The notes beneath the pieces are model-generated. The model was not told where the DNA came from. It ran no database searches and saw only the letters and a list, made by a program, of their open reading frames with translations. A stretch of 64,000 bases of DNA, from contig CAYVHL010000002.1 in assembly GCA_964451255.1 (NCBI GenBank), positions 186,001-250,000 of the forward strand, in the 5' to 3' direction. Source of the stretch: JAHBTB01 sp964451255. GTDB taxonomy: Bacteria; Armatimonadota; Fimbriimonadia; Fimbriimonadales; Fimbriimonadaceae. Positions 1 to 8,009 of this stretch are shown piece by piece. The position numbers and the translations under genes are program-made. Positions within the stretch are counted from its first letter, which is position 1; each line of letters opens with the position of its first letter.

Positions 1-1
1 A

Positions 2-415
2 GACATCGAGTTCTACATCAACAGTCCGGGAGGGTCGGTCAGCGCGGGCCTGGCCATCTTCGACACGATGAAGATGATCAAGCCGGATATCGCGACGATG
101 TGCGTTGGCATGGCGGCCAGCATGGGCGCTGTGTTGCTCGCGGGCGGGGCCAAGGGCAAGCGGTTCGCCTTGGCAAACAGCCGGATCATGATCCACCAGG
201 TCAGTGGCGGCGCCAGAGGCCAGTTGTCAGACATGAAGATCGCCGTCGTCGAGGCGGAGAAATCGATGCGGACGCTCGTGGAAATCCTGGCCGAAGCGAC
301 CGGAAAGTCGGTAGAGACGGTGACGGAGGACTGCGACCGCGACCACTGGATGTCGGCTCAAGACGCGTTTGATTATGGAGTCGTTGATAAAGTTCTGCGA
401 CCCGGTGAACGATAA
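2..415 (+). CDS. clpP: ATP-dependent Clp protease proteolytic subunit (5' truncated)
   Basis: This is the C-terminal two thirds of ClpP, the serine peptidase that forms the double-heptamer chamber served by ClpX or ClpA/C in the cytoplasm. The frame is open from base 2 and begins inside the family's SPGGS region. The catalytic serine lies in MAASMGA, the histidine in MIHQ and the aspartate in DRDHW, the usual S-H-D order and spacing. The ending YGVVDKVL is typical of the family. The start codon lies upstream of the window. clpX follows 19 bases later, so the two are very probably cotranscribed. There is no sign of decay. Confidence 0.95.
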   Translation, partial: DIEFYINSPGGSVSAGLAIFDTMKMIKPDIATMCVGMAASMGAVLLAGGAKGKRFALANSRIMIHQVSGGARGQLSDMKIAVVEAEKSMRTLVEILAEATGKSVETVTEDCDRDHWMSAQDAFDYGVVDKVLRPGER

Positions 416-434
416 TCTTAAGAAAGGTTGATCT

Positions 435-1751
435 ATGCCCAAACCCGATGAGAGACGCGACCGATGTTGCCTGTGTGGAAAGGGCAAAGAACAAGTCCCA
501 AAGTTGATCGTAGGCCTGCACGGCGCGGTCTGCTCTGACTGCGTCGACCTGTGCAACGACATTCTCCAAAACGACAACACCCGCTCGCTGAACACGACCT
601 CGGTTGCCACGACGCCCGCCCAAACGGCCTCGAAACCGTCGATCTCGACGGTCAACACGAAGGAAAAGCTGCCGAAACCGAAGGAGATCGTTGCTTTCCT
701 CGAAAACTATGTCGTCGGACAAGACTCGGCCAAAAAGGCCCTGTCGGTGGCGGTCTATAACCACTATAAGCGCATCCAAGACCAACCGCTTGAGGACGCG
801 GTTGAACTCCAGAAGTCCAATATTCTGATGGTCGGGCCGACGGGCTCGGGCAAGACGTTGCTCGCCCAGACCCTCGCCAGGATGCTGGAGGTTCCCTTCG
901 CCATCGCCGACGCCACCGCCTTGACCGAGGCGGGGTATGTCGGGGAGGACGTCGAGAACATCCTGCTCAAGCTCTACCAGACGGCGGAGACGATGGACGC
1001 CCGGCACGCCAAGGAACTGTGCGAGCGCGGCATCATCTATGTCGACGAAATCGACAAGATCAGCCGCAAGAGCGACAACCCGTCGATCACCCGCGACGTC
1101 AGCGGCGAGGGAGTGCAACAGGCGTTGCTCAAGATTCTCGAGGGCACGGTGGCGAACGTGCCGCCCCAAGGAGGGCGCAAGCACCCTCAGCAGGAATACA
1201 TCCAGATCGACACCCGCAACATCCTGTTTGTGTGCGGCGGCGCCTTCGAAGGTCTGGACGAGATCATCCTTCGCAGGCAGAAGGAGAACGTCGTCGGTTT
1301 CCGCGGTGAGAAGCAGAGCAAGGAGGACCGGCACCGGGAACTCCTCAGGAGCATCATTCCGGAAGACCTGCTCAAGTACGGCCTGATTCCAGAGTTCATC
1401 GGACGCCTCCCGGTCATCACGACTCTGGACGAACTGGACGAAGCGGCCCTGATCTCGATCCTGACGGAGCCCAAGAACGCGATCATGAAGCAATACACAA
1501 AGCTGTTCGAGTTGGACGGCGTCGAGCTTCAGGTCGAGGAACCAGCCCTGCACGAGATCGCCGCCGAGGCGCTCAAGCGCAAGACTGGCGCACGGGCCCT
1601 CCGCGCGATCATCGAGCAAGTGATGCTCGAGGTCATGTATGAGGTGCCGAGCAAATCGGACGTGAAGCGGGTCGTCATCCCTGCCGGGATCATCAGCGAG
1701 CGGGAGAAGCCGTTGCTGATGACCGACAAGATGATCCGCGAAGCCAGCTGA
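435..1751 (+). CDS. clpX: ATP-dependent Clp protease ATP-binding subunit ClpX
   Basis: The 438-residue AAA+ unfoldase recognises tagged substrates and feeds them to ClpP. The N-terminal zinc-binding domain has two CxxC pairs (CCLC, and CSDC about 25 residues later). Walker A is GPTGSGKT at residues 134-141, Walker B is IIYVDEID, and the sensor-2 region contains KRKTGARALRAI near the C-terminus. Length matches the family. The ATG is preceded by AAGAAAGG at a good distance for a ribosome binding site. It forms the classical clpP-clpX operon with the upstream gene and ends just before a strong hairpin terminator. Confidence 0.97.
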   Translation: MPKPDERRDRCCLCGKGKEQVPKLIVGLHGAVCSDCVDLCNDILQNDNTRSLNTTSVATTPAQTASKPSISTVNTKEKLPKPKEIVAFLENYVVGQDSAKKALSVAVYNHYKRIQDQPLEDAVELQKSNILMVGPTGSGKTLLAQTLARMLEVPFAIADATALTEAGYVGEDVENILLKLYQTAETMDARHAKELCERGIIYVDEIDKISRKSDNPSITRDVSGEGVQQALLKILEGTVANVPPQGGRKHPQQEYIQIDTRNILFVCGGAFEGLDEIILRRQKENVVGFRGEKQSKEDRHRELLRSIIPEDLLKYGLIPEFIGRLPVITTLDELDEAALISILTEPKNAIMKQYTKLFELDGVELQVEEPALHEIAAEALKRKTGARALRAIIEQVMLEVMYEVPSKSDVKRVVIPAGIISEREKPLLMTDKMIREAS

Positions 1752-1762
1752 GTTTGAGTGTC

Positions 1763-1793
1763 GCGCCCCCGGCAGTGCAACTGCCGGGGGCGC
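1763..1793 (+). terminator. Intrinsic terminator of clpPX
   Basis: A perfect 13-bp GC-rich stem with the 5-base loop TGCAA lies 11 bases after the clpX stop and is followed by the T-rich TTGTCGTTTCTC. It would end the clpPX transcript. Confidence 0.85.
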
Positions 1794-2161
1794 TTGTCGT
1801 TTCTCATAGTATGAGACCGTGCACACGAAGCTTCGAGAAGTTCACTGACATTCAAACGGCGGACTTGCCCCGGGAACAACCAGACGACGGCATCTTACGG
1901 AGTGTCAACGACATGCTCGACCATGCCTTCGGCCTCAATCCCGTGTCCCTCCGGCGCACACAGGAAACGGGCAAGGGTCGGCCGGCAGATCGGCGATCGA
2001 AAGGCTTTGCTGGCTGGCAATAGAACCGACCGTAACAGCACTGCCAGCCATTGGACCGGATCGCTGACGACCTGTGAAGATCGCCTGAGAGCCACGGCCC
2101 CAATCGTTGAATAACCTCTGTGGGCAGACCAAGGGTCGAACCCAAAGATGAGGCAAGTCCA
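1794..2161. other. Non-coding stretch with a palindrome
   Basis: No convincing gene lies in this stretch. A perfect palindrome, TCTCATA-G-TATGAGA, sits at 1802-1816 directly after the clpX terminator and could be an operator. A possible ORF from the ATG at 1811 to 2023 (70 residues) starts inside the palindrome, has no ribosome binding site and resembles nothing I know. A TAACCT element at 2112-2117 could be the -10 box for the gene at 2162. Confidence 0.4.
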
Positions 2162-2509
2162 ATGTATTTGTTGACCTGGAACCCTGACGAAAGCCGGATC
2201 GAGGCGAGTTTCGGCGGTTGTATCACCAAGGGCGAGGCCCTGGTGTTCGAAGACGAGTTGACCGATCTGGTGCAGACGGTCAAGGGGCAAGGATTCAGCG
2301 TCCTTGTCGACTATGCGACCGCGAGCCGGTTGGAAGACTCCGTAAGGGGCGAGCTTGACAAGTGCCGCGAAATCTGTGTCTTCGGCGGCGCGACCAAAGT
2401 GACCTTCGTGACCCGTGACGAAGGCGAGGCGCGCACATATACAGACAGGCGACTCCAAGAAGTGCTCGAGGGCCGTGAGGAATATGTGGCCTACGGCATC
2501 GCAGCTTAG
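2162..2509 (+). CDS. Hypothetical protein, small alpha/beta protein
   Basis: The 115-residue product has no name that I recognise. It begins MYLLTWNPDESRIEASFGG and alternates beta-strand-like and helical segments in a pattern reminiscent of STAS or SpoIIAA-like proteins (strand, GCITKGEAL, long helix, VLVDYATAS strand, KVTFVTRDEG strand). That likeness is only a guess. There is no signal peptide or membrane segment. An earlier in-frame GTG at 2120 exists, but it lies 2 bases from the possible -10 box TAACCT, so the ATG at 2162 is preferred. It stands alone and converges on the PhyH gene at 2575. Confidence 0.6.
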   Translation: MYLLTWNPDESRIEASFGGCITKGEALVFEDELTDLVQTVKGQGFSVLVDYATASRLEDSVRGELDKCREICVFGGATKVTFVTRDEGEARTYTDRRLQEVLEGREEYVAYGIAA

Positions 2510-2574
2510 ACCAGGATTCTAATCTGTCCAATCTCGGCCGGTGCCCGACGCAGAAGTCAGGCCCGGCCGCCCGA

Positions 2575-3573
2575 CTATTTAGGGGCCTTGGTCTTCTCGA
2601 GCGCCTCGGTGTTGCGGTCAGGCGAGCCGCAACCTCCCTCACCCGACGGGCGGACATGCGGCCCGTGGCGGTGTTCGATGGGACGGTATGGGTAGGGGTC
2701 TTCCCCAGCGACGATCACGACGTCGCGACAGTCGGCGTTCCCGACTCCTTTGCCCTCGGGTAGCCCGTTCCAGAACCACGGCAGATAAGACTCCGCACTC
2801 ATATAGTGGTTGACCAGAGCGCGCCGGTACCCGCTGGAGGCGTAATTGGGTAGCGAGCGGTGGAGCAGGTAGCCGTTGAAGAAGACCGCCGAACCGGCTT
2901 TGACCTCGACCGGCACCGCGTCGTCGTCCGACCATGGCCAGCCGCGCGCCTCGGCCGAACAGTCGAACCGACGGTCGTCGTGTAGGAACATCTCATAGAG
3001 GATGCCCCTGCGGTGCGAGCCGGGGATGACCCACAGGCAACCGTTCTCGACGGTGGCGTCGTCCAGCGCGATCCATCCGCCGGTCAAGGACCTGTCCCTT
3101 GTCGGGATGTAGTACTCGTCTTGGTGCCAGGCCTGGCCGGGCTTGGCTGCCGCCTTTATGAACAGCATCGACTGCATGCATTTCACGTTCGGGCCGATCA
3201 CGCCGGTCAGGACGTCGACAAGCGCCGGGTGGGATAGTGTCCGCTCCATCAACTCCGAGATCTTGTGTGGGAAGTGGATGCACAGGTAGCGGCGCATCAC
3301 GTCGTCGTCGGTGTCCTGCGGTGAAAATGGCAGGAACCCAGGCACGTCCCCGCGCTCGGCACGGCAAATGGCGGCCGTCTCGTCACGCAGTGCCTGGACT
3401 TCTTCGGTAGAAAGGGCATCTTCGACGACCAGGAAGCCGTGTTCCCTATAGAACGCCACCTGCCCTTCGTCCATCGGCGGGTGCACCCAGCCGCCGGGCC
3501 CGTGCCCGTCGGTCCAAGAGGCAAACGGGCGGAGTTCTTGCGCTTCCGCCAAGGCGTTGAGGCTCGCAGTCAT
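2575..3573 (-). CDS. Phytanoyl-CoA dioxygenase (PhyH) family Fe(II)/2-oxoglutarate oxygenase
   Basis: The 332-residue protein has the PhyH facial triad. The HxD pair is in WHQDEYY and the distal histidine is in YLLHRSLPN, followed by the 2-oxoglutarate-binding arginine in SGYRRAL. The segment between them, ENGCLWVIPGSHRRG, is characteristic of the family. These enzymes hydroxylate small organic substrates; the substrate here cannot be told from sequence. It lies 9 bases downstream of the GH5-like hydrolase on the same strand, so it is probably in one transcript with it and may act on sugar or lipid products, which is inference. The start has AGGAAC just upstream. The terminus from about residue 300 is low in complexity. 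Confidence 0.85.
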   Translation of the reverse strand: MTASLNALAEAQELRPFASWTDGHGPGGWVHPPMDEGQVAFYREHGFLVVEDALSTEEVQALRDETAAICRAERGDVPGFLPFSPQDTDDDVMRRYLCIHFPHKISELMERTLSHPALVDVLTGVIGPNVKCMQSMLFIKAAAKPGQAWHQDEYYIPTRDRSLTGGWIALDDATVENGCLWVIPGSHRRGILYEMFLHDDRRFDCSAEARGWPWSDDDAVPVEVKAGSAVFFNGYLLHRSLPNYASSGYRRALVNHYMSAESYLPWFWNGLPEGKGVGNADCRDVVIVAGEDPYPYRPIEHRHGPHVRPSGEGGCGSPDRNTEALEKTKAPK

Positions 3574-3582
3574 GTTCCTATT

Positions 3583-5526
3583 CTAGGGTCTCTTCGGCTC
3601 AGCGATGAAGACCATGTCTTTTCCGGTCAACTTTGGCAAGGGCTCGAAGCCATTGTCTCCGTTGGTGACCGTTCCCCGTGACGATGCCCCGGTGTGCAGG
3701 TCGACGAGCTCGTAGCTGTAGACGCCAGCCGGGATCTTGCCACCAAGGGTGAATGTGGTCGGTTGCTCGATGTTCCGGCGGATATAGGCGGCGACGATAC
3801 CAGTGCTCGGTGAGCGTCCGACCACCGCGTTCGCTGCCCGGCCCATGCCGGAGACGGTGAGACGGGATATCTCGGCCCAGTCCGGGCCGGTGTTCACCAG
3901 TTGGAACGTGTGCTTACCGCGTGGATAGTTGGCCGAAAGCACTTTGCCGCCCTTCCCGTTGGCGGGCCAGGAGGCTGACGCGACAATCTTTCCGTCGAGT
4001 CGCAGTTCGACCGTCGTCCCTGACGACGCTGCCCCGGCAAACGCCGCCTTCAAAGTGCCAGAGGACTTGGCTTCAATCTCCAAGGTCAATGTGTTCGGGC
4101 TCATTTCAGGGTGGGCTTTGCCCTGCAAGAAGCCGGAAAGCAGCGCCGCCTTGCCACCGTCGACGTCGGCTGGGAGTGAAAAGGCGGACACGCCGCTCTT
4201 CTCCCACCCACGCCCTGGGGCGATGACGAGATCGGCGCCGCTGGGCGATGAGAACGAGAGCATGGCCGGCCCCATGTCCCGAGGCAGCCTCTTCGCCACC
4301 ATCGCCGAGTACTTGAACACGTCCCAGGGGACGCCGTGGCCCATTTGATCCCAGTACCAGAACTGTGCCGCTCCCGCGTGGCCCATGATCGCCGCCGCCA
4401 TAATCCCGTCGGTCACGGCCCGATAGGCCTGTCCACCGATCGGCTCTCCTCCAAAGCCGATCTCGCCGTAAAAGCATGGCTTGTCGCCAGGTAGTTTGAG
4501 GCTGGCCACCATGGCCCCGACGTCCGCGGGATAGCCGTGCGGCTGGTAGTAGTCCATGTTCCGCCAGATCGGTTTGTCCAACTCGCTGCTGGTCGTCACC
4601 AAGTGGTGGTATGGGTCGATGGACTTCAAGTAGGCGGCCATCTCGTCGTGCCAGGCTCCGACGTCGTTCCAGTGACCGTCACGTGCGGCGTCGGTGAACT
4701 GGACTTCGTTGAACAATTCCCAGGCCATGACGGAAGGGGAGTCGGCGTAACGCGCGACGACGTACCGCAGCATGTCTTTCGTGTACTTCTTTGCCCGTGC
4801 GTCGGTGAAGAAGTCGTCGGCCTTGGCGAGGAAACCGCCGTTCTTGGCATTCCAAGGGTGGTCTGGCCAATTCGGGTTGACGGTGGACGAGAAAAGCCCG
4901 TGGTGGTGGAGCACCCATTGGAACTTGATGCCATGGCCCTCAGCTTCACGGACGATCTTGTCCCACTTGTCGAACACAGCAGGGATCATTTCGCCCAACT
5001 TTGGTTTGGGCACGCTTTCGGCCCAGAACGGGTTCTTGTCGTCCCAGGGGCACTGCCATATGCGCGACCAATTGCCGCCTGCCTGTCCAAGCTTCTGCAA
5101 CCTTTCGACGACGGTCATCTGTGGCCCCGAGTCCCAGCCGATGTCCATTCCCACGGGCCAATACGTCTGTCCGGCTGAGGTGACGAAGCCGTCGTTGTCG
5201 TCGTTGACCCGGACGTATCCGCCTGACACCTCCTTGGACAGCTTTGCCGCAACGTGCCCGACCGACCTGCCGTTCAGGGTGACGTCTCCCGTATAGTCGC
5301 CCGCCCGCGTCGCCGCAAGGCGGACGCGCCACCGCTTGCCGTCAAAGAAGCCATAGCGCTCTAGGTCGCCGCCCGGGCCGCTGAAGCGGACGCGGACGTC
5401 ATTGGCCAAGGTGTCGTATGGGTTGCCTTGGGTCGTGACGGGGAGCACGACGTCCGTCGGCCCGTACCAGACCTCTGCCTTGGCGGCGCTACCAAGGGCG
5501 ATGAGAGAGAGAAGCGCAGTGAGCAT
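3583..5526 (-). CDS. Secreted DUF5060-type glycoside hydrolase (GH5-like fold)
   Basis: The 647-residue protein begins with a short signal peptide (MLTALLSLIALGSAAKAE). A DUF5060-like beta-domain follows at about 20-95 (GDLERYGFFDGKRWRVR), then a TIM barrel in the style of clan GH-A. The predicted acid/base is Glu274 in WELFNEVQF and the nucleophile is Glu355 in FYGEIGFGG. The C-terminal 200 residues look like beta-sandwich carbohydrate-binding modules. A start 12 codons upstream is possible, but AAGGAGAG stands about 9 bases before this ATG. The enzyme probably cleaves a beta-glycan such as mannan or glucan outside the cytoplasm. It diverges from the regulator at 5632, which likely controls it. 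Confidence 0.8.
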   Translation of the reverse strand: MLTALLSLIALGSAAKAEVWYGPTDVVLPVTTQGNPYDTLANDVRVRFSGPGGDLERYGFFDGKRWRVRLAATRAGDYTGDVTLNGRSVGHVAAKLSKEVSGGYVRVNDDNDGFVTSAGQTYWPVGMDIGWDSGPQMTVVERLQKLGQAGGNWSRIWQCPWDDKNPFWAESVPKPKLGEMIPAVFDKWDKIVREAEGHGIKFQWVLHHHGLFSSTVNPNWPDHPWNAKNGGFLAKADDFFTDARAKKYTKDMLRYVVARYADSPSVMAWELFNEVQFTDAARDGHWNDVGAWHDEMAAYLKSIDPYHHLVTTSSELDKPIWRNMDYYQPHGYPADVGAMVASLKLPGDKPCFYGEIGFGGEPIGGQAYRAVTDGIMAAAIMGHAGAAQFWYWDQMGHGVPWDVFKYSAMVAKRLPRDMGPAMLSFSSPSGADLVIAPGRGWEKSGVSAFSLPADVDGGKAALLSGFLQGKAHPEMSPNTLTLEIEAKSSGTLKAAFAGAASSGTTVELRLDGKIVASASWPANGKGGKVLSANYPRGKHTFQLVNTGPDWAEISRLTVSGMGRAANAVVGRSPSTGIVAAYIRRNIEQPTTFTLGGKIPAGVYSYELVDLHTGASSRGTVTNGDNGFEPLPKLTGKDMVFIAEPKRP

Positions 5527-5594
5527 CGTCGACTCTCCTTGAATGTACCTCTCCGAACGCAATAGAGAGACGGAGAATAATCTGTGTATTCGGA

Positions 5595-5624
5595 TTGTCT
5601 GAAAAGCGATTCCAGTTGTATACT
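5595..5624 (+). promoter_or_regulatory. Promoter of the GntR/LacI-type regulator
   Basis: TTGTCT (5595-5600), an 18-base spacer and TATACT (5619-5624) form a good sigma-70-type promoter. Seven bases separate the -10 box from the GTG at 5632, so the transcript would be leaderless. An imperfect inverted repeat CAGT-N5-ACTG (5613-5625) overlaps the -10 box and could be an autoregulatory operator. On the other strand TATTCT (reverse of 5574-5579) may be the -10 box of the divergent hydrolase gene. Confidence 0.6.
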
Positions 5625-5631
5625 GATCGTT

Positions 5632-6825
5632 GTGCAGGGCAATGGCGCCAAGCCAAGGAACGAGGGACGGTCCTCAAGATCGATCGCCGACGAGCTGGTC
5701 GGCTGGATCGAGTCCGGATCCGTGCCTGTCGGTGCCTTTTTCCCGACCGAAAGGGAGCTGACGGAGAGGTTTGGCGTCAGTCGGACGACCGTCCGTCGCG
5801 CCCTCGGTCTGGTGATAGAGGGTGGTTTTGCCGAAGGCGTCCCCAACCGAGGGGTGGTCGCCCGCCACGGCCGCCACTCCAAGAGCCGCATGATCGCTTT
5901 CATCGATGGCTCTACCTTGGTCCTTGGTCGGCTCTTCGTCCAAATGAGCGCGATGTTGCTGGAGCTCGGCTACTCGCTCCTCCATATCGACAGCAGTGTG
6001 ATGGGCGTCGCCGAAGCCCTCGAATACGCAGCGGACAAGGGCGCAGAGGCGGCTTTTGTATGGTCTTTTGAAGGTTTTCCGGATCCTGAGCGGACTAACG
6101 CGGTCGCAAGCCGCATCCCCGTCGTCGCGCTGGACCATGGTATCTGGCGGTGCCCGACAGACATTGTCTCTCTGGACAACCATAGGATGGCGTTCGAACT
6201 GGCTTCCCACCTGGCCGTGTCAGGCCGTCGGCGCATAGCGGTAAGCGGCATGCTCGACATGCTCGACGCCACCCAAGAGCGATTCAACGGCTACATGCAC
6301 GGTTGCTTCGAGAATGGGATCCGACCGGTAGTGAACGACTTTTTGTTCACATTCACCAGCGGCATGGTAGAGACGCACACGACGGCGCTGAGTCGCAGGC
6401 TGGACGAGCCTGACCGCCCGGACGCGATCCTTGTGCTACAAGACCAATACGTGCCCGACGTCGCCGAGGTGGTCTTTCGCAAAGGATTGCGTGTGCCCGA
6501 AGACCTGGCTATCGTCGCCATCGGCGACGACGTCGCTTTACGCGTCGGCGGACGCGGGATGACGTCTGCTCACTGCGACTGGGATGATTTTGCCCGCCTG
6601 GCCATTGATCGCCTCATGGCCCGAATGCGGGACCCGCAGGGTCCGCCCCTGCGCCTCATTGCCAAGCACGAGATCATCGTGCGCGGCACATCTGTCACTT
6701 CGGCCCCGAGCTTCGACGAAGAACACGACGGTTACGTGGTGTTTTCACGAAAGGCCAGGCCCACGACGTCGGGGGCGGTGTCGCCGCATTCCCAAACACT
6801 AAGACGAAGAGGTCCGTTACTTTGA
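5632..6825 (+). CDS. Transcriptional regulator, GntR-type HTH with LacI-type sugar-sensor domain
   Basis: The 397-residue protein has an N-terminal GntR winged helix (SIADELVGWIESG, then PTERELTERFGVSRTTVRRAL) and a C-terminal periplasmic-binding-protein-like domain of the LacI/GalR type. The sensor includes AFVWSFEGFP, IVSLDNHRMAFELASHLAVSGRRRIA and PEDLAIVAIGDD. This architecture is the AraR-like one, where a sugar ligand releases DNA. A longer GTG start at 5584 would put the promoter inside the gene, so GTG 5632 is chosen. It diverges from the GH5-like/PhyH pair and overlaps the next gene by 4 bases (TTGA), which suggests translational coupling. It likely senses a product of the neighbouring hydrolases. 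Confidence 0.85.
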   Translation: MQGNGAKPRNEGRSSRSIADELVGWIESGSVPVGAFFPTERELTERFGVSRTTVRRALGLVIEGGFAEGVPNRGVVARHGRHSKSRMIAFIDGSTLVLGRLFVQMSAMLLELGYSLLHIDSSVMGVAEALEYAADKGAEAAFVWSFEGFPDPERTNAVASRIPVVALDHGIWRCPTDIVSLDNHRMAFELASHLAVSGRRRIAVSGMLDMLDATQERFNGYMHGCFENGIRPVVNDFLFTFTSGMVETHTTALSRRLDEPDRPDAILVLQDQYVPDVAEVVFRKGLRVPEDLAIVAIGDDVALRVGGRGMTSAHCDWDDFARLAIDRLMARMRDPQGPPLRLIAKHEIIVRGTSVTSAPSFDEEHDGYVVFSRKARPTTSGAVSPHSQTLRRRGPLL

Positions 6826-7676
6826 AACGCAACTCAGCATTCACGCTCATCGAGCTACTCGTCGTAATCGCGATCATCGCCATCTTGGCGGCGATCCTAT
6901 TCCCGGTTTTCGCCCAAGCGAAGGCGGCCGCCAAAAAGGCGGCGTCGCTCAGCAACACCAAGCAGTTGATCCTCGCTTCGTTGATGTATGCCAACGACTA
7001 TGACGACAACTTCTGCGCAGAGGGCGAGCCTGGCCCGGGCAACGGTTGGGGCTGGCAGATGACCTGGCAGATGGAGACTCAGCCATACATGAAGAACTTT
7101 GGGATCTTCTTGGATCCGAGCGACAGCCACAAGAACCCGCCGGGCGACGGCTTCGACTCCGGCCCGAACTTCAGCTATCCGGGCAACGGTATTTTCGCAG
7201 GTGACTGCGAGCCGAGCTGGGCAGGTTGGAACATGATCGGTGTCATCCAATCGAACAGAAGCTGGGTGAACAACTACCAGTCCGCTCGCAGTTCGACCGC
7301 CATCCCCTTGCCGTCGGAGACCATCATCTTCGCCACGCGGTTCAAATTGAGCCCGAACTCGTGGATGCAAGGTGGGATCCAGGGCGTCTACAGCCCCTGG
7401 GCGGCCACGCTCATGATGTCTGACGGTATCGACGCCGGCAACTCCCTGCCTGGCCAAAAGAACGGCCCGTGGTCGCCTCCGGACGGAAGCTTCAACGGCG
7501 TCATCTATGACGGATACGGCGGACAGTCGCCGGTCGCCTTCACCGACGGCCACAGCAAGTCAATGAAGCCGACGGCGACCGTCGACATCACCAAGGGGAC
7601 CGCCTATGGACAAGCCGGTGGATGTCAAGAGAGCGGCTACTGGAAGATGTGGGACGCAACTCGGTCGGAAGAATAG
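6822..7676 (+). CDS. Type IV pilin-like (pseudopilin) protein with DUF1559-like C-terminus
   Basis: The 284-residue protein has a very short KRNSA leader followed by FTLIELLVVIAIIAILAAIL, the class III signal and helix of type II secretion and type IV pilin subunits. The residue before the cleavage site is alanine rather than the usual glycine. The C-terminal half is glycine- and aromatic-rich and ends with a VAFTDGHSK segment, like the DGH motif of DUF1559 proteins that are multiplied in Planctomycetes and Armatimonadota. The start codon is TTG, preceded by AAGAGG, and overlaps the regulator's stop. It is probably displayed on the cell surface. Its role next to a sugar regulator is unknown. 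Confidence 0.85.
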   Translation: MKRNSAFTLIELLVVIAIIAILAAILFPVFAQAKAAAKKAASLSNTKQLILASLMYANDYDDNFCAEGEPGPGNGWGWQMTWQMETQPYMKNFGIFLDPSDSHKNPPGDGFDSGPNFSYPGNGIFAGDCEPSWAGWNMIGVIQSNRSWVNNYQSARSSTAIPLPSETIIFATRFKLSPNSWMQGGIQGVYSPWAATLMMSDGIDAGNSLPGQKNGPWSPPDGSFNGVIYDGYGGQSPVAFTDGHSKSMKPTATVDITKGTAYGQAGGCQESGYWKMWDATRSEE

Positions 7677-7679
7677 TCC

Positions 7680-7913
7680 ATGGGCAAGCTAACACTGATC
7701 GCAGCCTTGTTGGGCGTCGTGCTTGCTTTTGGGGCCGGTTGTTCTGACGCAGAGCAGCCCGCTCCCAAGAAAGAGGACTTCCAAAAGACGGCGCCGCCGG
7801 CCAATTGGCGGGGTCCTGGACAACCCGGCGCACCTGGCGGTCCCGCCGCCGGTCCTCCGAAAGGATCAGGCCCGATCGACGTCCCCGACAACATCAAGAA
7901 CGGGACACGGTAA
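7680..7913 (+). CDS. Small proline/glycine-rich lipoprotein
   Basis: The 77-residue product has a hydrophobic N-terminus ending in an AFGAGC lipobox, so it should be lipidated at Cys21. The rest is short and disordered, rich in Pro, Gly and Ala (PGAPGGPAAGPP). It begins only 3 bases after the pseudopilin stop and is followed by a terminator, so it is the last gene of the regulator-pseudopilin transcript. Such tiny lipoproteins often follow DUF1559-type pilins in related phyla (from memory). No function can be assigned. Confidence 0.75.
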   Translation: MGKLTLIAALLGVVLAFGAGCSDAEQPAPKKEDFQKTAPPANWRGPGQPGAPGGPAAGPPKGSGPIDVPDNIKNGTR

Positions 7914-7918
7914 AACAA

Positions 7919-7948
7919 TTCGGGGGCCCTCCACTGGGGGCCCCCGAA
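7919..7948 (+). terminator. Intrinsic terminator after the pseudopilin/lipoprotein genes
   Basis: An 11-bp stem (TTCGGGGGCCC with its complement) and an 8-base loop sit 5 bases after the lipoprotein stop. There is no T-run, so termination may be partial. Confidence 0.65.
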
Positions 7949-8009
7949 GCCGACTCCTCACGGGCCTTACCGCCCACGCACGTGCCTCACTTGACCCTGA
8001 GTTTCTTCC

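Noticed and set aside
201..1826. 541-codon minus-strand frame over clpX
   Set aside because: It is antisense to clpP/clpX; its composition mirrors the clpX codons.
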